DNA of 12,177 bases from Candidatus Solibacter sp. (GTDB taxonomy: Bacteria; Acidobacteriota; Terriglobia; Bryobacterales; Bryobacteraceae). Positions 1 through 6,831 of the stretch are shown piece after piece. Numbering within the stretch: the first letter of the stretch is position 1; each line of letters starts with the position of its first letter. A program made the translations under genes and the position numbers. Below the pieces are notes generated by a model. It had not been told where the DNA came from and searched no databases. It worked only from the letters and a program-made list of their open reading frames with translations. Location: positions 1-12,177 of the forward strand of contig JADGNT010000062.1 of NCBI GenBank assembly GCA_017883345.1. The letters run 5' to 3'.

Positions 1-2018
1 GCATCGTTGGTCAATTGCCGCACTGCGATTGAAAAGGTGGCGGCGGCGCTGCTCACGTTGGTCAGGGTCAAAGTGCGGTTGACGGGCAACACCGTGGGGA
101 CGGGCCCGAAGGAGATCGCCGCCGGTTCAAGGGTGGCGGCCACCTTCACCGCATCCGCGGCATTCAGCTTGCCGGCCCCCGCATCGGTCACGTGGACGCC
201 GCCCAGCAGGTCCGCGGTCGCTGTATTCACCACGGCGGATTTCAAGCGGCCGGCCGTATTCAGGCTGGGGTTTTGGGCTTTCGCCATCGCCGCCACGCCG
301 GCCACAAACGGCACGGCATAGCTGGTGCCGTTCACGGTGGTGTAACCGGTGGCGTTGTAGGTATCCGAATTGGGGTCGAACTTCTGGGTCGCGGTGTAGA
401 TGTTGGTGCCTGGCGCCACCAGTTCCGGCTTGAGCGCGAAATCGCGGACCGCCGCGAAATTGCCCACGCTCGGCCCGCGCGAGGAGTACGCCGCCACCGT
501 GTTCACCTGCGGGTTGTCGGCGGCCGCGTAGGCGGGGTCGACGGTTACGGTCGCGTTGGGATTGGCTGCGAGAAAGGTCTTCAATGCCTTGCCGTCGCTA
601 TTGCCGATCAGCACCGCCGGTTTGCCGGTATCCTGTACGTACATGCGGGTGGTCACATCGTCAATGCCTTCCGTCTGATAAACGATAGCGCCGATGGCGC
701 CGGCGGCCTGGGCGAAGTTGACCTTGATGCTGAAGAAGCAGGTGCCGCGCTGGATCAGCGCCCACGCGCCGGTGAGCGACCCCGCGGGCATTGCGTTGCA
801 GGCCAGCCCGCTATCGCCCACCGTAGTCACGTCCTTGACTGGCGCCGTCAGTGGCGAACTGATTTTCGGGCCGTCGCCAACCAACCCACGCAGCTCGCCC
901 AGGCCACCGGCGCCGTTGACGCGCACGGTCTGGTACACCAGGTGACTGTTGGCCGAAGCTCCCACTGCAATCGCGCTTGGCGCGGTGCCTGGCGAACTCA
1001 CGGTATAGCGGGTCACGCCATGCTGTCCGATATCGCCCCCGTTGCCGGCCGCCGCCACCACTAGGGTCCCGAGACTGGCCGCGTTTTCCACGGCTTGCGC
1101 GCCCACGTCGCAGATTGGGTCGCCGCACACTCCGATGCCGGCATCCAGCGGACCGAAGTAGGCCGGGTCGCCCTCGCCCAGCGAGAGCGTGACGATATCC
1201 ATGCGGTCGTTGACCGCGTCGGTCAACGCCTGGATCCAGACGGAACGGTAGGTGTACTCGTTGACTCCCGGCGAGCCGAATACCTTGTAGTTGCCGAGAA
1301 ACGCCTTGGGCGCCACGCCGGTGATGGTCCCCAGTGGGCCGGCATTCTGCACCCCCGCGGCGATCATCGCGATAGCGGTGCCGTGCCCCTGCCGGTCGCG
1401 TGGCGACAGGTCATCGGGCGTGGAGTAAACCGGGTCGGGGTCGACCTGCATGGAAATATAACTTCGCGCCACAATCACTTTATTGTTGGTGTACCCAGTG
1501 TCCCCCGTGGGAAAACCCGCGGGCGGCGTGAATCCGCTGTCCTTAAACCCGGGATGGTTCTGGTCGATGCCGGTATCGATGATGCCGATGCGCACGCCCG
1601 CGCCCGCGTTGGCGCTGCCGCCAATCGCGCTCCAGGCCGCCGGCACGCCCACCAGGTTGACGGCCGCGTTGAGCAACGGCTTCGACTGCGGCAGGTACTG
1701 AATCCACTTGACGCCGGGGATGTTTTTGAGCGCGGCGGCCTGCTCGGGCGCGATGCGCACAAAAATGGCGTTGACCAGGATCTGCGACGTGGCACTGACG
1801 CGCACCTTGCGAGCGGCGAGTTCCGCCAGAACACGACTCTGTGCCCCGCGGACCTTTTGGAGGTGCGCCTGCGCTTCGGTACTCTGAAGGGCTAGGCGCG
1901 ACTGGACCTTTTGAGCTACCGGCGGGTCTTCGAGGACCAGGGCATATTCAGCCAGACGGCTGCGCGTCTGCGCGAAAGCTGCGGTAACCAGCAGAAAAAG
2001 AACAGAAACTCGCTTCAT
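1..2018 (-). CDS. Secreted subtilisin-like S8 family serine protease (C-terminus off the left edge)
   Basis: The minus frame is open from an ATG at 2018 to the window edge: 672 complete codons with no stop. Residues 1-17 form a signal peptide (basic MKR, hydrophobic VSVLFLLVTAAFA), so the product is probably exported. Residues about 20-115 resemble an I9-type inhibitory propeptide. The S8 catalytic domain follows, with Asp148 in IIDTGID, His212 in GHGTA, the oxyanion Asn326 in AAAGNGG and the nucleophile Ser566 in NGTSYAVPFVAG, so the triad is intact. Between Asn326 and Ser566, roughly residues 370-490, is a protease-associated (PA) domain-like insert, as in Vpr-type subtilases. After about residue 620 an Ig-like/ASH-type beta domain seems to begin and is cut by the edge. 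The start is supported by AAGGAG 5 bp upstream. The gene stands alone, downstream of a fold-back repeat. The family hydrolyses extracellular proteins or peptides; the substrate is unknown. Confidence 0.9.
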   Translation of the reverse strand, partial: MKRVSVLFLLVTAAFAQTRSRLAEYALVLEDPPVAQKVQSRLALQSTEAQAHLQKVRGAQSRVLAELAARKVRVSATSQILVNAIFVRIAPEQAAALKNIPGVKWIQYLPQSKPLLNAAVNLVGVPAAWSAIGGSANAGAGVRIGIIDTGIDQNHPGFKDSGFTPPAGFPTGDTGYTNNKVIVARSYISMQVDPDPVYSTPDDLSPRDRQGHGTAIAMIAAGVQNAGPLGTITGVAPKAFLGNYKVFGSPGVNEYTYRSVWIQALTDAVNDRMDIVTLSLGEGDPAYFGPLDAGIGVCGDPICDVGAQAVENAASLGTLVVAAAGNGGDIGQHGVTRYTVSSPGTAPSAIAVGASANSHLVYQTVRVNGAGGLGELRGLVGDGPKISSPLTAPVKDVTTVGDSGLACNAMPAGSLTGAWALIQRGTCFFSIKVNFAQAAGAIGAIVYQTEGIDDVTTRMYVQDTGKPAVLIGNSDGKALKTFLAANPNATVTVDPAYAAADNPQVNTVAAYSSRGPSVGNFAAVRDFALKPELVAPGTNIYTATQKFDPNSDTYNATGYTTVNGTSYAVPFVAGVAAMAKAQNPSLNTAGRLKSAVVNTATADLLGGVHVTDAGAGKLNAADAVKVAATLEPAAISFGPVPTVLPVNRTLTLTNVSSAAATFSIAVRQLTND

Positions 2019-2023
2019 CGCGA

Positions 2024-2029
2024 CTCCTT
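2024..2029 (-). promoter_or_regulatory. Ribosome binding site of the S8 protease
   Basis: AAGGAG on the minus strand, 5 bases before the ATG at 2018. It fixes the protease start directly ahead of the signal peptide. Confidence 0.7.
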
Positions 2030-2098
2030 AGTACACAACCAACCGCTCCCGACCCAAAGGGTACCCCGGTCGCGGCTCCGATCCGAGCTGCGACCGTA

Positions 2099-2230
2099 AG
2101 AAGCTGTAAATGAATCCGCGATTCGCAGGCGAAACCGCCTGCGCCACCAAGACAAGTCGTGTGTTTGCGTTGGTGGAGTAGGCGGTTTCGCCTGCTTCGC
2201 CCGCTTGCGGGCGTTTCTTTTACAGCTTCT
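2099..2230. repeat. 132-bp fold-back element with nested palindromes, possible MITE/REP-type repeat
   Basis: The outer ends are a perfect 12-bp inverted repeat, agaagctgtaaa at 2099-2110 and its complement at 2219-2230. Inside, 26-base arms at 2125-2150 and 2170-2195 are complementary at 24 of 26 positions around a 19-base loop. The left inner arm contains its own hairpin (gcaggcg-aaac-cgcctgc, 2125-2142), and a further palindrome, cgcccgc-tt-gcgggcg, lies at 2198-2213. No ORF in it looks real. It occupies most of the gap between the folP stop and the S8 protease start. It could also act as a transcription barrier after folP, although no U-tract is visible. Confidence 0.75.
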
Positions 2231-2299
2231 AAGCGAGCGGTTTCTGACACGACACCATTTAGATACAAATTAGTCCGGTCTGGTTACAGTATCGAACGG

Positions 2300-3145
2300 T
2301 TACTCGGTACGGCAGCGTAAAATCTCGTCCACTACGTCCGTTGCCGCGCGCATTTCGCGCACGTCGTGGACGCGCACAATGTGAGCGCCGGCCAGCACCG
2401 CGGCCGTGACCGCACCCGCCGAGGCGAACTTGGTCTCCTCGGGGTCCGGGTGCGCCAGGAAGCTCTTGCGCGAGGGCCCCACCATAATCGGCAGTTCGAG
2501 CCCGTTCAACTGGCCCAGGCGCGCCAGAATTACGGAGTTGTCTTCCTTGCGCTTGCCGAAACCGAGCCCCGGATCGATCACCATGCGGGTCTTCTCGACG
2601 CCGAGGTGCCGGGCTCGGCTGATGGTGGCCTCCAGATCGCGTGCGATAGTGCCGATAGGGTCCGCGATGGGCCCCAGTTTGGCCCAGGTTTCCGGCGTGC
2701 CGCGCATGTGGTTCAGGACCAGGCCGGCGTTGTACTGCGCCACGGTGCGCGCCAGTTGCGGCTCGAAGGTGAGGCAGGATGGGTCGTTGATGATCTCGGC
2801 GCCGAGTTCGAGCGCGCGCTCGGCCACCTCGGACTTGTACGTGTCCACCGAAATCGGGATGGTGAGCTTGTCCTTGAGGCGCTTCAGGACCGGGATCAGC
2901 CGCCGTATCTCTTCCGCCGCCGAGATGCGCGCCGAGCCGGGGCGCGTCGATTCCGCGCCGATATCGATGATGTCGGCGCCCTGTTCTTCGAGTTCGATGG
3001 CGCGCGCATAGGCGCGGTCCGGGTCGGAGTATTTGCCGCCGTCGGAGAACGAATCGGGCGTGACGTTCAGCACGCCCATGATCACGGTGCGTTCGCCCAG
3101 CCGGATCTCGCGCTGCTTCAGTTTCCAGAAAAAGAGTTTTCTCAC
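2300..3145 (-). CDS. folP: Dihydropteroate synthase
   Basis: This enzyme condenses 6-hydroxymethyl-7,8-dihydropterin diphosphate with p-aminobenzoate to give 7,8-dihydropteroate. It is a cytoplasmic step of folate synthesis and the sulfonamide target. From a GTG at 3145 the product has 281 residues, normal for the family. The TIM-barrel signatures are in order: NVTPDSFSDGG at 27-37, DIGAESTRPG at 61-70, SVDTYKS near 99-105, then IINDPSC, LNHMRGTP, the pterin-loop DPGLGFGKRKEDN, MVGPSRKSFL and a terminal VRVHDV. An in-frame ATG at 3232 would add 29 residues, but most of that extension is read through a palindromic repeat and is rich in Cys and Pro, so I reject it. The GTG has no clear Shine-Dalgarno sequence, which leaves the exact start uncertain. 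The gene follows tyrS on the same strand, 97 bp away. Confidence 0.92.
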   Translation of the reverse strand: MRKLFFWKLKQREIRLGERTVIMGVLNVTPDSFSDGGKYSDPDRAYARAIELEEQGADIIDIGAESTRPGSARISAAEEIRRLIPVLKRLKDKLTIPISVDTYKSEVAERALELGAEIINDPSCLTFEPQLARTVAQYNAGLVLNHMRGTPETWAKLGPIADPIGTIARDLEATISRARHLGVEKTRMVIDPGLGFGKRKEDNSVILARLGQLNGLELPIMVGPSRKSFLAHPDPEETKFASAGAVTAAVLAGAHIVRVHDVREMRAATDVVDEILRCRTE

Positions 3146-3179
3146 CGTATTATCAGGTTCGCACTTTTCGAGACAGACC

Positions 3180-3240
3180 GGGGACAGACAGGACTGGCAG
3201 CGAATTTCCGCCAAAGGGCGCCGGAAATTCATGCCAGTCT
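3180..3240. repeat. REP-like palindrome at the tyrS/folP junction
   Basis: A left arm at 3180-3210 (beginning ggggacagacaggactggca) pairs with a right arm at 3222-3251-side sequence around 3222-3248 (cggaaattcatgccagtc, then ttgtcagtcccc). The arms differ by about three mismatches and a one-base bulge over some 30 positions, around an 11-base loop. The innermost 18 bp (gactggca...aatttccg) pair almost perfectly. The outer right end reaches into the tyrS stop codon (3243-3245). The GGGGACAGAC-type palindrome resembles REP sequences that accompany REP-associated tyrosine transposases in other bacteria; that link comes from general knowledge and was not tested here. Confidence 0.75.
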
Positions 3241-3242
3241 TG

Positions 3243-4463
3243 TCAGTCCCCTACCCGCTTCACCACTCTCTTCCAGCTCTTCCCAACCTGAATCAGTAAC
3301 TCCGCGGGCGCGTCCTTAAGTAACACTTCTTTCACCTTCTCGCCGTTGATCTGCACGGCGCCTGCCTTGATCTTGCGTACCGCGTCGCTCACCGATTCGG
3401 CGAGCCCGATGCGCGCCAGCAGCTTGTCCACGCGAATGCCGCCCTCCACGCGCACGCCCTCGGGTTCGGGCACGGTCGATATATCCGTGGGGATTTCCTT
3501 GCGGCGCACCACGGCGTTGAAGACCGCGGCGGCGGCATCGGCGGCGGCGGCCGAGTGGAAGTCGGTGACGATAATCTTGCCCAGCGCCGCCTTGGCCTCC
3601 ATCGGGTGCATCGACGTCTTCAGCTCCGCGATTTCGGCCAGGCTGCGGTCGGTGAGCAGCTCGTAATACCGCCACATCAGGCAGTCAGAGATCTGCATCA
3701 CTTTGCGGAACATGACCTCGGGCGCCTCGGTGATGCCGATGTAGTTGCCCAGCGACTTGGACATCTTATTGACGCCGTCCAGGCCTTCGAGGAGGGGCGT
3801 CATGGCGACGATCTGTGGCGGCTGACCGTAATCGCGCTGCAATTCGCGGCCCACCAGCAGGTTGAATTTCTGGTCCGTGCCGCCCATTTCCACGTCGGAT
3901 TGGAGCGCCACCGAATCGTAGCCCTGGGCCAGCGGGTACATCAATTCGTGCAGCGAGATGGGCGCGTTGGCGGCGTAGCGCTTGGCGAAATCGTCGCGCT
4001 CCAGCAGGCGGGCCACGGTGTACTTGCTGGTCAGGCGGATGACTTCTTCCCACCTGAGCTGCGCCAGCCAGTGGCTGTTGAAGCGGACTTCGGTTTTTTC
4101 GGGATCGAGGATTTTGAAGACCTGCTGCTTGTAGGTCTCGGCGTTGCGTTCGATGGCCTCGGTGGTCATCGGCGGGCGCGTAGCGTTGCGGCCGGTGGGG
4201 TCGCCGATCATGCCGGTCATGTCGCCGATCAGGAAGATGACGGTGTGGCCCAGGTCCTGGAAGTGTTTCATCTTGCGCAGGAGCACGGTGTGTCCCAGGT
4301 GCAGGTCCGGCGCGGTCGGGTCGAAGCCGGCTTTGACGCGCAGTTTGCGGCCCGTTTTGGCGGCCTGGATCAGGCGTTCGCGCAGGTCTTCTTCGCGGAT
4401 GATCTCCGCCATGCCCTTGCGCAGGTAGGTGAGTTGTTCGTCGATGGTCATGTGCTCAGTCAT
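3243..4463 (-). CDS. tyrS: Tyrosine--tRNA ligase
   Basis: A class I aminoacyl-tRNA synthetase that charges tRNA-Tyr using ATP. The product has 406 residues. The Rossmann catalytic core shows the HIGH-type motif HLGH at 55-58, after the typical [13 protein letters not shown] context, and KMSKS at 233-237. The GGTDQKFN segment near 194-201 also fits. The C-terminal part from about residue 335 is an S4 RNA-binding domain ([22 protein letters not shown]). The length and the KMSKS form suggest the TyrZ-like branch of bacterial TyrRS. The start ATG at 4463 overlaps the stop of the preceding gene as ATGA. A second in-frame ATG at 4451 lies in the second copy of a 12-bp tandem repeat and is the alternative start. 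The last codons and the stop lie at the edge of a palindromic repeat. Confidence 0.97.
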   Translation of the reverse strand: MTEHMTIDEQLTYLRKGMAEIIREEDLRERLIQAAKTGRKLRVKAGFDPTAPDLHLGHTVLLRKMKHFQDLGHTVIFLIGDMTGMIGDPTGRNATRPPMTTEAIERNAETYKQQVFKILDPEKTEVRFNSHWLAQLRWEEVIRLTSKYTVARLLERDDFAKRYAANAPISLHELMYPLAQGYDSVALQSDVEMGGTDQKFNLLVGRELQRDYGQPPQIVAMTPLLEGLDGVNKMSKSLGNYIGITEAPEVMFRKVMQISDCLMWRYYELLTDRSLAEIAELKTSMHPMEAKAALGKIIVTDFHSAAAADAAAAVFNAVVRRKEIPTDISTVPEPEGVRVEGGIRVDKLLARIGLAESVSDAVRKIKAGAVQINGEKVKEVLLKDAPAELLIQVGKSWKRVVKRVGD

Positions 4464-4471
4464 GTGCTCAG
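4448..4471. repeat. 12-bp tandem duplication across a stop/start overlap
   Basis: The unit tcatgtgctcag occurs twice head to tail (4448-4459 and 4460-4471). On the coding (minus) strand each copy reads CTGAGCACATGA, which holds an LST-stop in one frame and an ATG in another. The upstream copy carries the stop of the 103-residue ORF and the first tyrS ATG; the downstream copy carries the second tyrS ATG. Confidence 0.85.
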
Positions 4472-4771
4472 CGCAGTGTTGAGAGCGTTGCTAAGGTCTT
4501 GGGAGAATTTACGGATAGTTTCCACCTGTTCCGGAGTCGCCGGGGTTGCGCCGCCCTTGGCCGCGAGATAGGGCTGCCCGTCGCGCCACACCAAGTACGC
4601 CAAGCCCTGCTCCGTCATCATCCCGGTGCTGCCCTGATTGCAGCCCAAGCCGCTACCCAAGCTGCTGCCATGGGTCCCGCCGACGGCCGCGATGCAGTTG
4701 TCGCGCACATAAATGGAAACCGCGGGGCCTTCCACCATGAGGCGGATGTTCAGGTCGTCGAGCCGGCTCAC
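4460..4771 (-). CDS. Small protein of unknown function, coupled to tyrS
   Basis: I do not recognise this 103-residue protein. It has no signal peptide or membrane segment, so it is probably cytoplasmic. The N-terminal half reads like alternating beta strands ([19 protein letters not shown]), followed by a Gly/Ser-rich stretch ([20 protein letters not shown], residues about 31-50). A further strand-like part ([18 protein letters not shown]) leads into a helical tail ([19 protein letters not shown]). It starts with GTG at 4771, overlapping the TGA of the nuclease-family gene as GTGA. It ends by overlapping the tyrS ATG as ATGA. This double coupling is the best evidence that the ORF is translated. 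Its role is unknown; the context suggests co-expression with tRNA and translation genes. Confidence 0.75.
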   Translation of the reverse strand: MSRLDDLNIRLMVEGPAVSIYVRDNCIAAVGGTHGSSLGSGLGCNQGSTGMMTEQGLAYLVWRDGQPYLAAKGGATPATPEQVETIRKFSQDLSNALNTALST

Positions 4772-5253
4772 ATCTTATAGCGGCCGAGGTCTTCGTCGTT
4801 CAGGCCTTCCAGCCAGCGCCGCAGTTCGTCGTTATTCACCTTGTCGGAAACCGTGGCTGCCAGTTTCGACGATTTGAGCACGGTCTCTTCCACGTAGATG
4901 GGGCAATCCAGGCGGAGCGCCAGGGCGAGCGCGTCGCTGGGGCGCGAATCCACGCTGATCAGTTCGCCGTCGCGGTCGAGCCAGATCACCGCGTAGAAGG
5001 TATCGTCCTTGAGTTCAGAGACCACCACCTTGCGTAAGCCGGTGTTGAGGCCCAGCAGCAGGGTCTTGATCAGGTCGTGGGTCATGGGCCGCGGGGTCGA
5101 AACCTTTTCGATTTCGAGCGCGATGGCATTCGCCTCGTACACGCCAACCCAGATGGGGAGCACGGTATTGCCATTGAGATCTTTCAGGATGACAATGGGC
5201 ATGTTGGTCACGGGATCCATCATGAGCCCGCGAATTTTCATTTCGACTTCCAT
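4768..5253 (-). CDS. Bifunctional nuclease (BFN/DUF151) family protein
   Basis: A 161-residue protein of the BFN/DUF151 family. Characterised plant members have been reported to cleave both RNA and DNA; the role of the bacterial homologues is poorly defined. The family features are the N-terminal MKIRGLMMDPVTNMPIVIL block (residues 5-23), the LPIWVGVYEANAIALEIE segment (32-49), the THDLIKTLL segment (58-66) and the hallmark DSRPSDALALALR (102-114). The chosen ATG at 5253 has GGAGGA 9 bases upstream. A longer reading from a TTG at 5298 would overlap the miaB stop and has no such support. The gene follows miaB by 37 bp and runs into the next gene through a GTGA overlap, which fits one transcript. 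Confidence 0.93.
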   Translation of the reverse strand: MEVEMKIRGLMMDPVTNMPIVILKDLNGNTVLPIWVGVYEANAIALEIEKVSTPRPMTHDLIKTLLLGLNTGLRKVVVSELKDDTFYAVIWLDRDGELISVDSRPSDALALALRLDCPIYVEETVLKSSKLAATVSDKVNNDELRRWLEGLNDEDLGRYKM

Positions 5254-5262
5254 TATTTTCGG

Positions 5263-5268
5263 TCCTCC
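5263..5268 (-). promoter_or_regulatory. Ribosome binding site of the BFN-family gene
   Basis: GGAGGA on the minus strand, 9 bases upstream of the ATG at 5253. It decides between this start and the longer TTG reading. Confidence 0.65.
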
Positions 5269-5290
5269 CCCATCCTGATTACACCACGAA

Positions 5291-6619
5291 TCACACAACC
5301 GCCGCGCTCTCGCCCACTAACGAGTTGGGGCCGGCGCGGGTGACGCGGACGGAGAGGTACTTGCCGGCCAGATCGGTTCCATTGGTGTCGGGGTGCGAGA
5401 AGTTGAGGGTCCGGTTGCACGTGGTGCGGCCAATCCACTGGCCCAGCGCCTGGTTCCGGCCTTCCACCAGCACCTCCTGGATGCCGCCGATGAGTTCCGC
5501 GTTGCGCCGGATCTGAATGGCGCGCTGCTTCTCCTGGAGAATCAGCAGGCGGCGCTGCTTCTCTTCGTCCGGGACGCGGTCTTCCATGCGGAGCGCGGCG
5601 GTGTTGGGGCGCGGCGAGTATTTGAAGCTGAACAGGGAATCGTACTGGATTTCGTCGAGCAGGTCGAGGGTCTGCTGGAAATCGGCATCGGTCTCGCCGG
5701 GGAAGCCGACGATGATGTCGGTGGTGAGAGAGTAGCGGCGTCTGGCGTTCCTGATCCACTCGATGCGGCGCATGTACTCCTCGCGGGTGTAGAGGCGATC
5801 CATGGCGGCGAGCACGCGGGAAGAGCCCGACTGCACGGGCAGGTGGATATGATCGCAGATGGCGGGGTTGGCGTCCATGGCATCCACGATGCCGCGCACG
5901 AAATCGCGCGGATGGCTGGTGGTGTAGCGCACGCGGCGCATACCGGGTATTTCGGCGACGCGCGCCAGGAGCGTGGCAAAGTCCCATCCGGCGGGCGAGG
6001 GATCGCGGTAGCTGTTGACGTTCTGGCCGAGCAACTGGACTTCGGTGTAGCCCTTTTCGGCCAGCCCGCGCGCTTCCGCCATGACGCTCTCGCTGGTGCG
6101 GCTGCGCTCCGGTCCGCGGGTGAAGGGCACCACGCAGTAAGCGCAGGATTTGTCGCAGCCTTCGATGATGGTGAGGTAGGCGCGGTGCGGGTTATCGCGG
6201 CGCGTAAACGGCGTGTCGAAGGCTTCGGCGTTGTCGAAGCTCAGGCCGGTGACGCGGCGGTTGCCACTTTCGAGCTGAACCAGCATTTCGCCGAGGTGGG
6301 TATAGCTGGCCGAGCCGGCGACCAGCGAAACGTGGGGCGCGCGGTCGAAGATTCTTTCACCTTCCTGCTGGGCGACGCAGCCCAGCACGCCGAAGATCTT
6401 GCCCTTCATCCCCTCGCGCTTGAAGTTCTGCAGGCGGTTGAAGACCTTCTGTTCGGCCTTATCGCGGATGCTGCATGTGTTGTAGAGGACCAGTCCCGCG
6501 TCTTCGGGCGTCGCCACCTGCGCATAGCCTTCGGACAGCAGAGTGCCGACGACTTTTTCGGAGTCGTGGGCATTCATCTGGCAGCCGAATGTTTCGATGT
6601 AGAAGGTTTTCCCAGGCAC
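5291..6619 (-). CDS. miaB: tRNA-2-methylthio-N6-dimethylallyladenosine (ms2i6A37) synthase MiaB
   Basis: A radical-SAM methylthiotransferase that adds a methylthio group to i6A at position 37 of tRNAs reading UNN codons. From the GTG at 6619 it has 442 residues, normal for MiaB. The N-terminal UPF0004 domain starts with TFYIETFGCQMN and holds the auxiliary-cluster cysteines Cys13, Cys49 and Cys81. The radical-SAM CxxxCxxC is Cys155, Cys159 and Cys162 (GCDKSCAYCVVPFTRG). The C-terminal part from about residue 375 is a TRAM RNA-binding domain. The reading frame continues upstream to a TTG at 6673, but those 18 codons lie partly in a fold-back repeat. The GTG directly before PGKTFYIETFGC, with GGA about 9 bases upstream, is the more likely start. 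The specific name MiaB rather than MtaB or RimO rests on the CQMN and GCDKSCAYCVVPFTRG motifs. Confidence 0.95.
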   Translation of the reverse strand: MPGKTFYIETFGCQMNAHDSEKVVGTLLSEGYAQVATPEDAGLVLYNTCSIRDKAEQKVFNRLQNFKREGMKGKIFGVLGCVAQQEGERIFDRAPHVSLVAGSASYTHLGEMLVQLESGNRRVTGLSFDNAEAFDTPFTRRDNPHRAYLTIIEGCDKSCAYCVVPFTRGPERSRTSESVMAEARGLAEKGYTEVQLLGQNVNSYRDPSPAGWDFATLLARVAEIPGMRRVRYTTSHPRDFVRGIVDAMDANPAICDHIHLPVQSGSSRVLAAMDRLYTREEYMRRIEWIRNARRRYSLTTDIIVGFPGETDADFQQTLDLLDEIQYDSLFSFKYSPRPNTAALRMEDRVPDEEKQRRLLILQEKQRAIQIRRNAELIGGIQEVLVEGRNQALGQWIGRTTCNRTLNFSHPDTNGTDLAGKYLSVRVTRAGPNSLVGESAAVV

Positions 6620-6645
6620 TGTAGTTCCATTGTACAAGCAATGAG

Positions 6646-6779
6646 TTTCGCGCAAAGAACGCAAAGGGCGCAAAGAAGACTAAGAACCAGATATCGCAAC
6701 CTCGCCATTCGGCGGATCGGCGACCGAGCTGGAGGACATTCAAGGTTCTCTTTGCGTCCTTTGCGCTCTTGGCGCGAAA
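6646..6779. repeat. 134-bp fold-back element with three 9-bp units in each arm
   Basis: The left arm tttcgcgc at 6646-6653 runs into three 9-bp units: cgcaaagaa (6651-6659), cgcaaaggg (6660-6668) and cgcaaagaa (6669-6677). The right arm holds three complementary-type units: ctctttgcg (6748-6756), tcctttgcg (6757-6765) and ctcttggcg (6766-6774), ending in cgcgaaa at 6779. An extra agaacc/ggttct pair (6683-6688 and 6744-6749) extends the stem inward. The element fills the divergent intergenic space between miaB and the transaldolase gene, where both promoters would be expected. Similar TTTGCG-rich inverted repeats are common in environmental bacterial genomes, so I interpret it as a dispersed repeat or MITE. 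Confidence 0.75.
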
Positions 6780-6819
6780 TCTGCTTTCCCCTGCGCGGTG
6801 TAAACTGAAATGGAAACTT

Positions 6820-6825
6820 GGAGGG
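6820..6825 (+). promoter_or_regulatory. Ribosome binding site of the transaldolase gene
   Basis: GGAGGG six bases before the GTG at 6832. It fixes the start just before KFFLDTAN and rules out the longer reading from 6769, which would begin inside the fold-back repeat. Confidence 0.75.
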
Positions 6826-6831
6826 AACGAC

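Noticed and set aside
192..1895. Long plus-strand open frames (290 and 266 codons) opposite the S8 protease
   Set aside because: They are antisense shadows of a high-GC gene. Their translations are rich in Arg, His and Gly with no domain, while the minus frame carries a full S8 catalytic triad in the expected order.
2231..2299. Rho-independent terminator after folP or at the S8 gene upstream side
   Set aside because: No GC stem followed by a T-run is visible between the folP stop and the fold-back element. The element itself lacks a U-tract.
3134..3160. GATAAT as a -10 box for a folP promoter on the minus strand
   Set aside because: It lies only about 3 bases before the GTG and has no matching -35 at the right distance, so I could not support a promoter.
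3146..3232. folP start at the ATG at 3232
   Set aside because: Most of the added residues are translated from a palindromic repeat, and DHPS homology begins near the GTG at 3145. The lack of a Shine-Dalgarno before that GTG leaves some doubt.
2366..4571. Plus-strand open frames of 317 and 338 codons opposite folP and tyrS
   Set aside because: The opposite strand encodes unmistakable DHPS and TyrRS with all motifs. The plus frames are mirror-frame artefacts of GC-biased codons.
5393..6808. Plus-strand open frame of 471 codons opposite miaB
   Set aside because: It is antisense to MiaB, runs through the fold-back repeat and shows no recognisable domain.
6795..6810. TAAACT as a -10 box upstream of the transaldolase gene
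   Set aside because: The match is weak and there is no -35 at 16-18 bp, since that region is repeat sequence.
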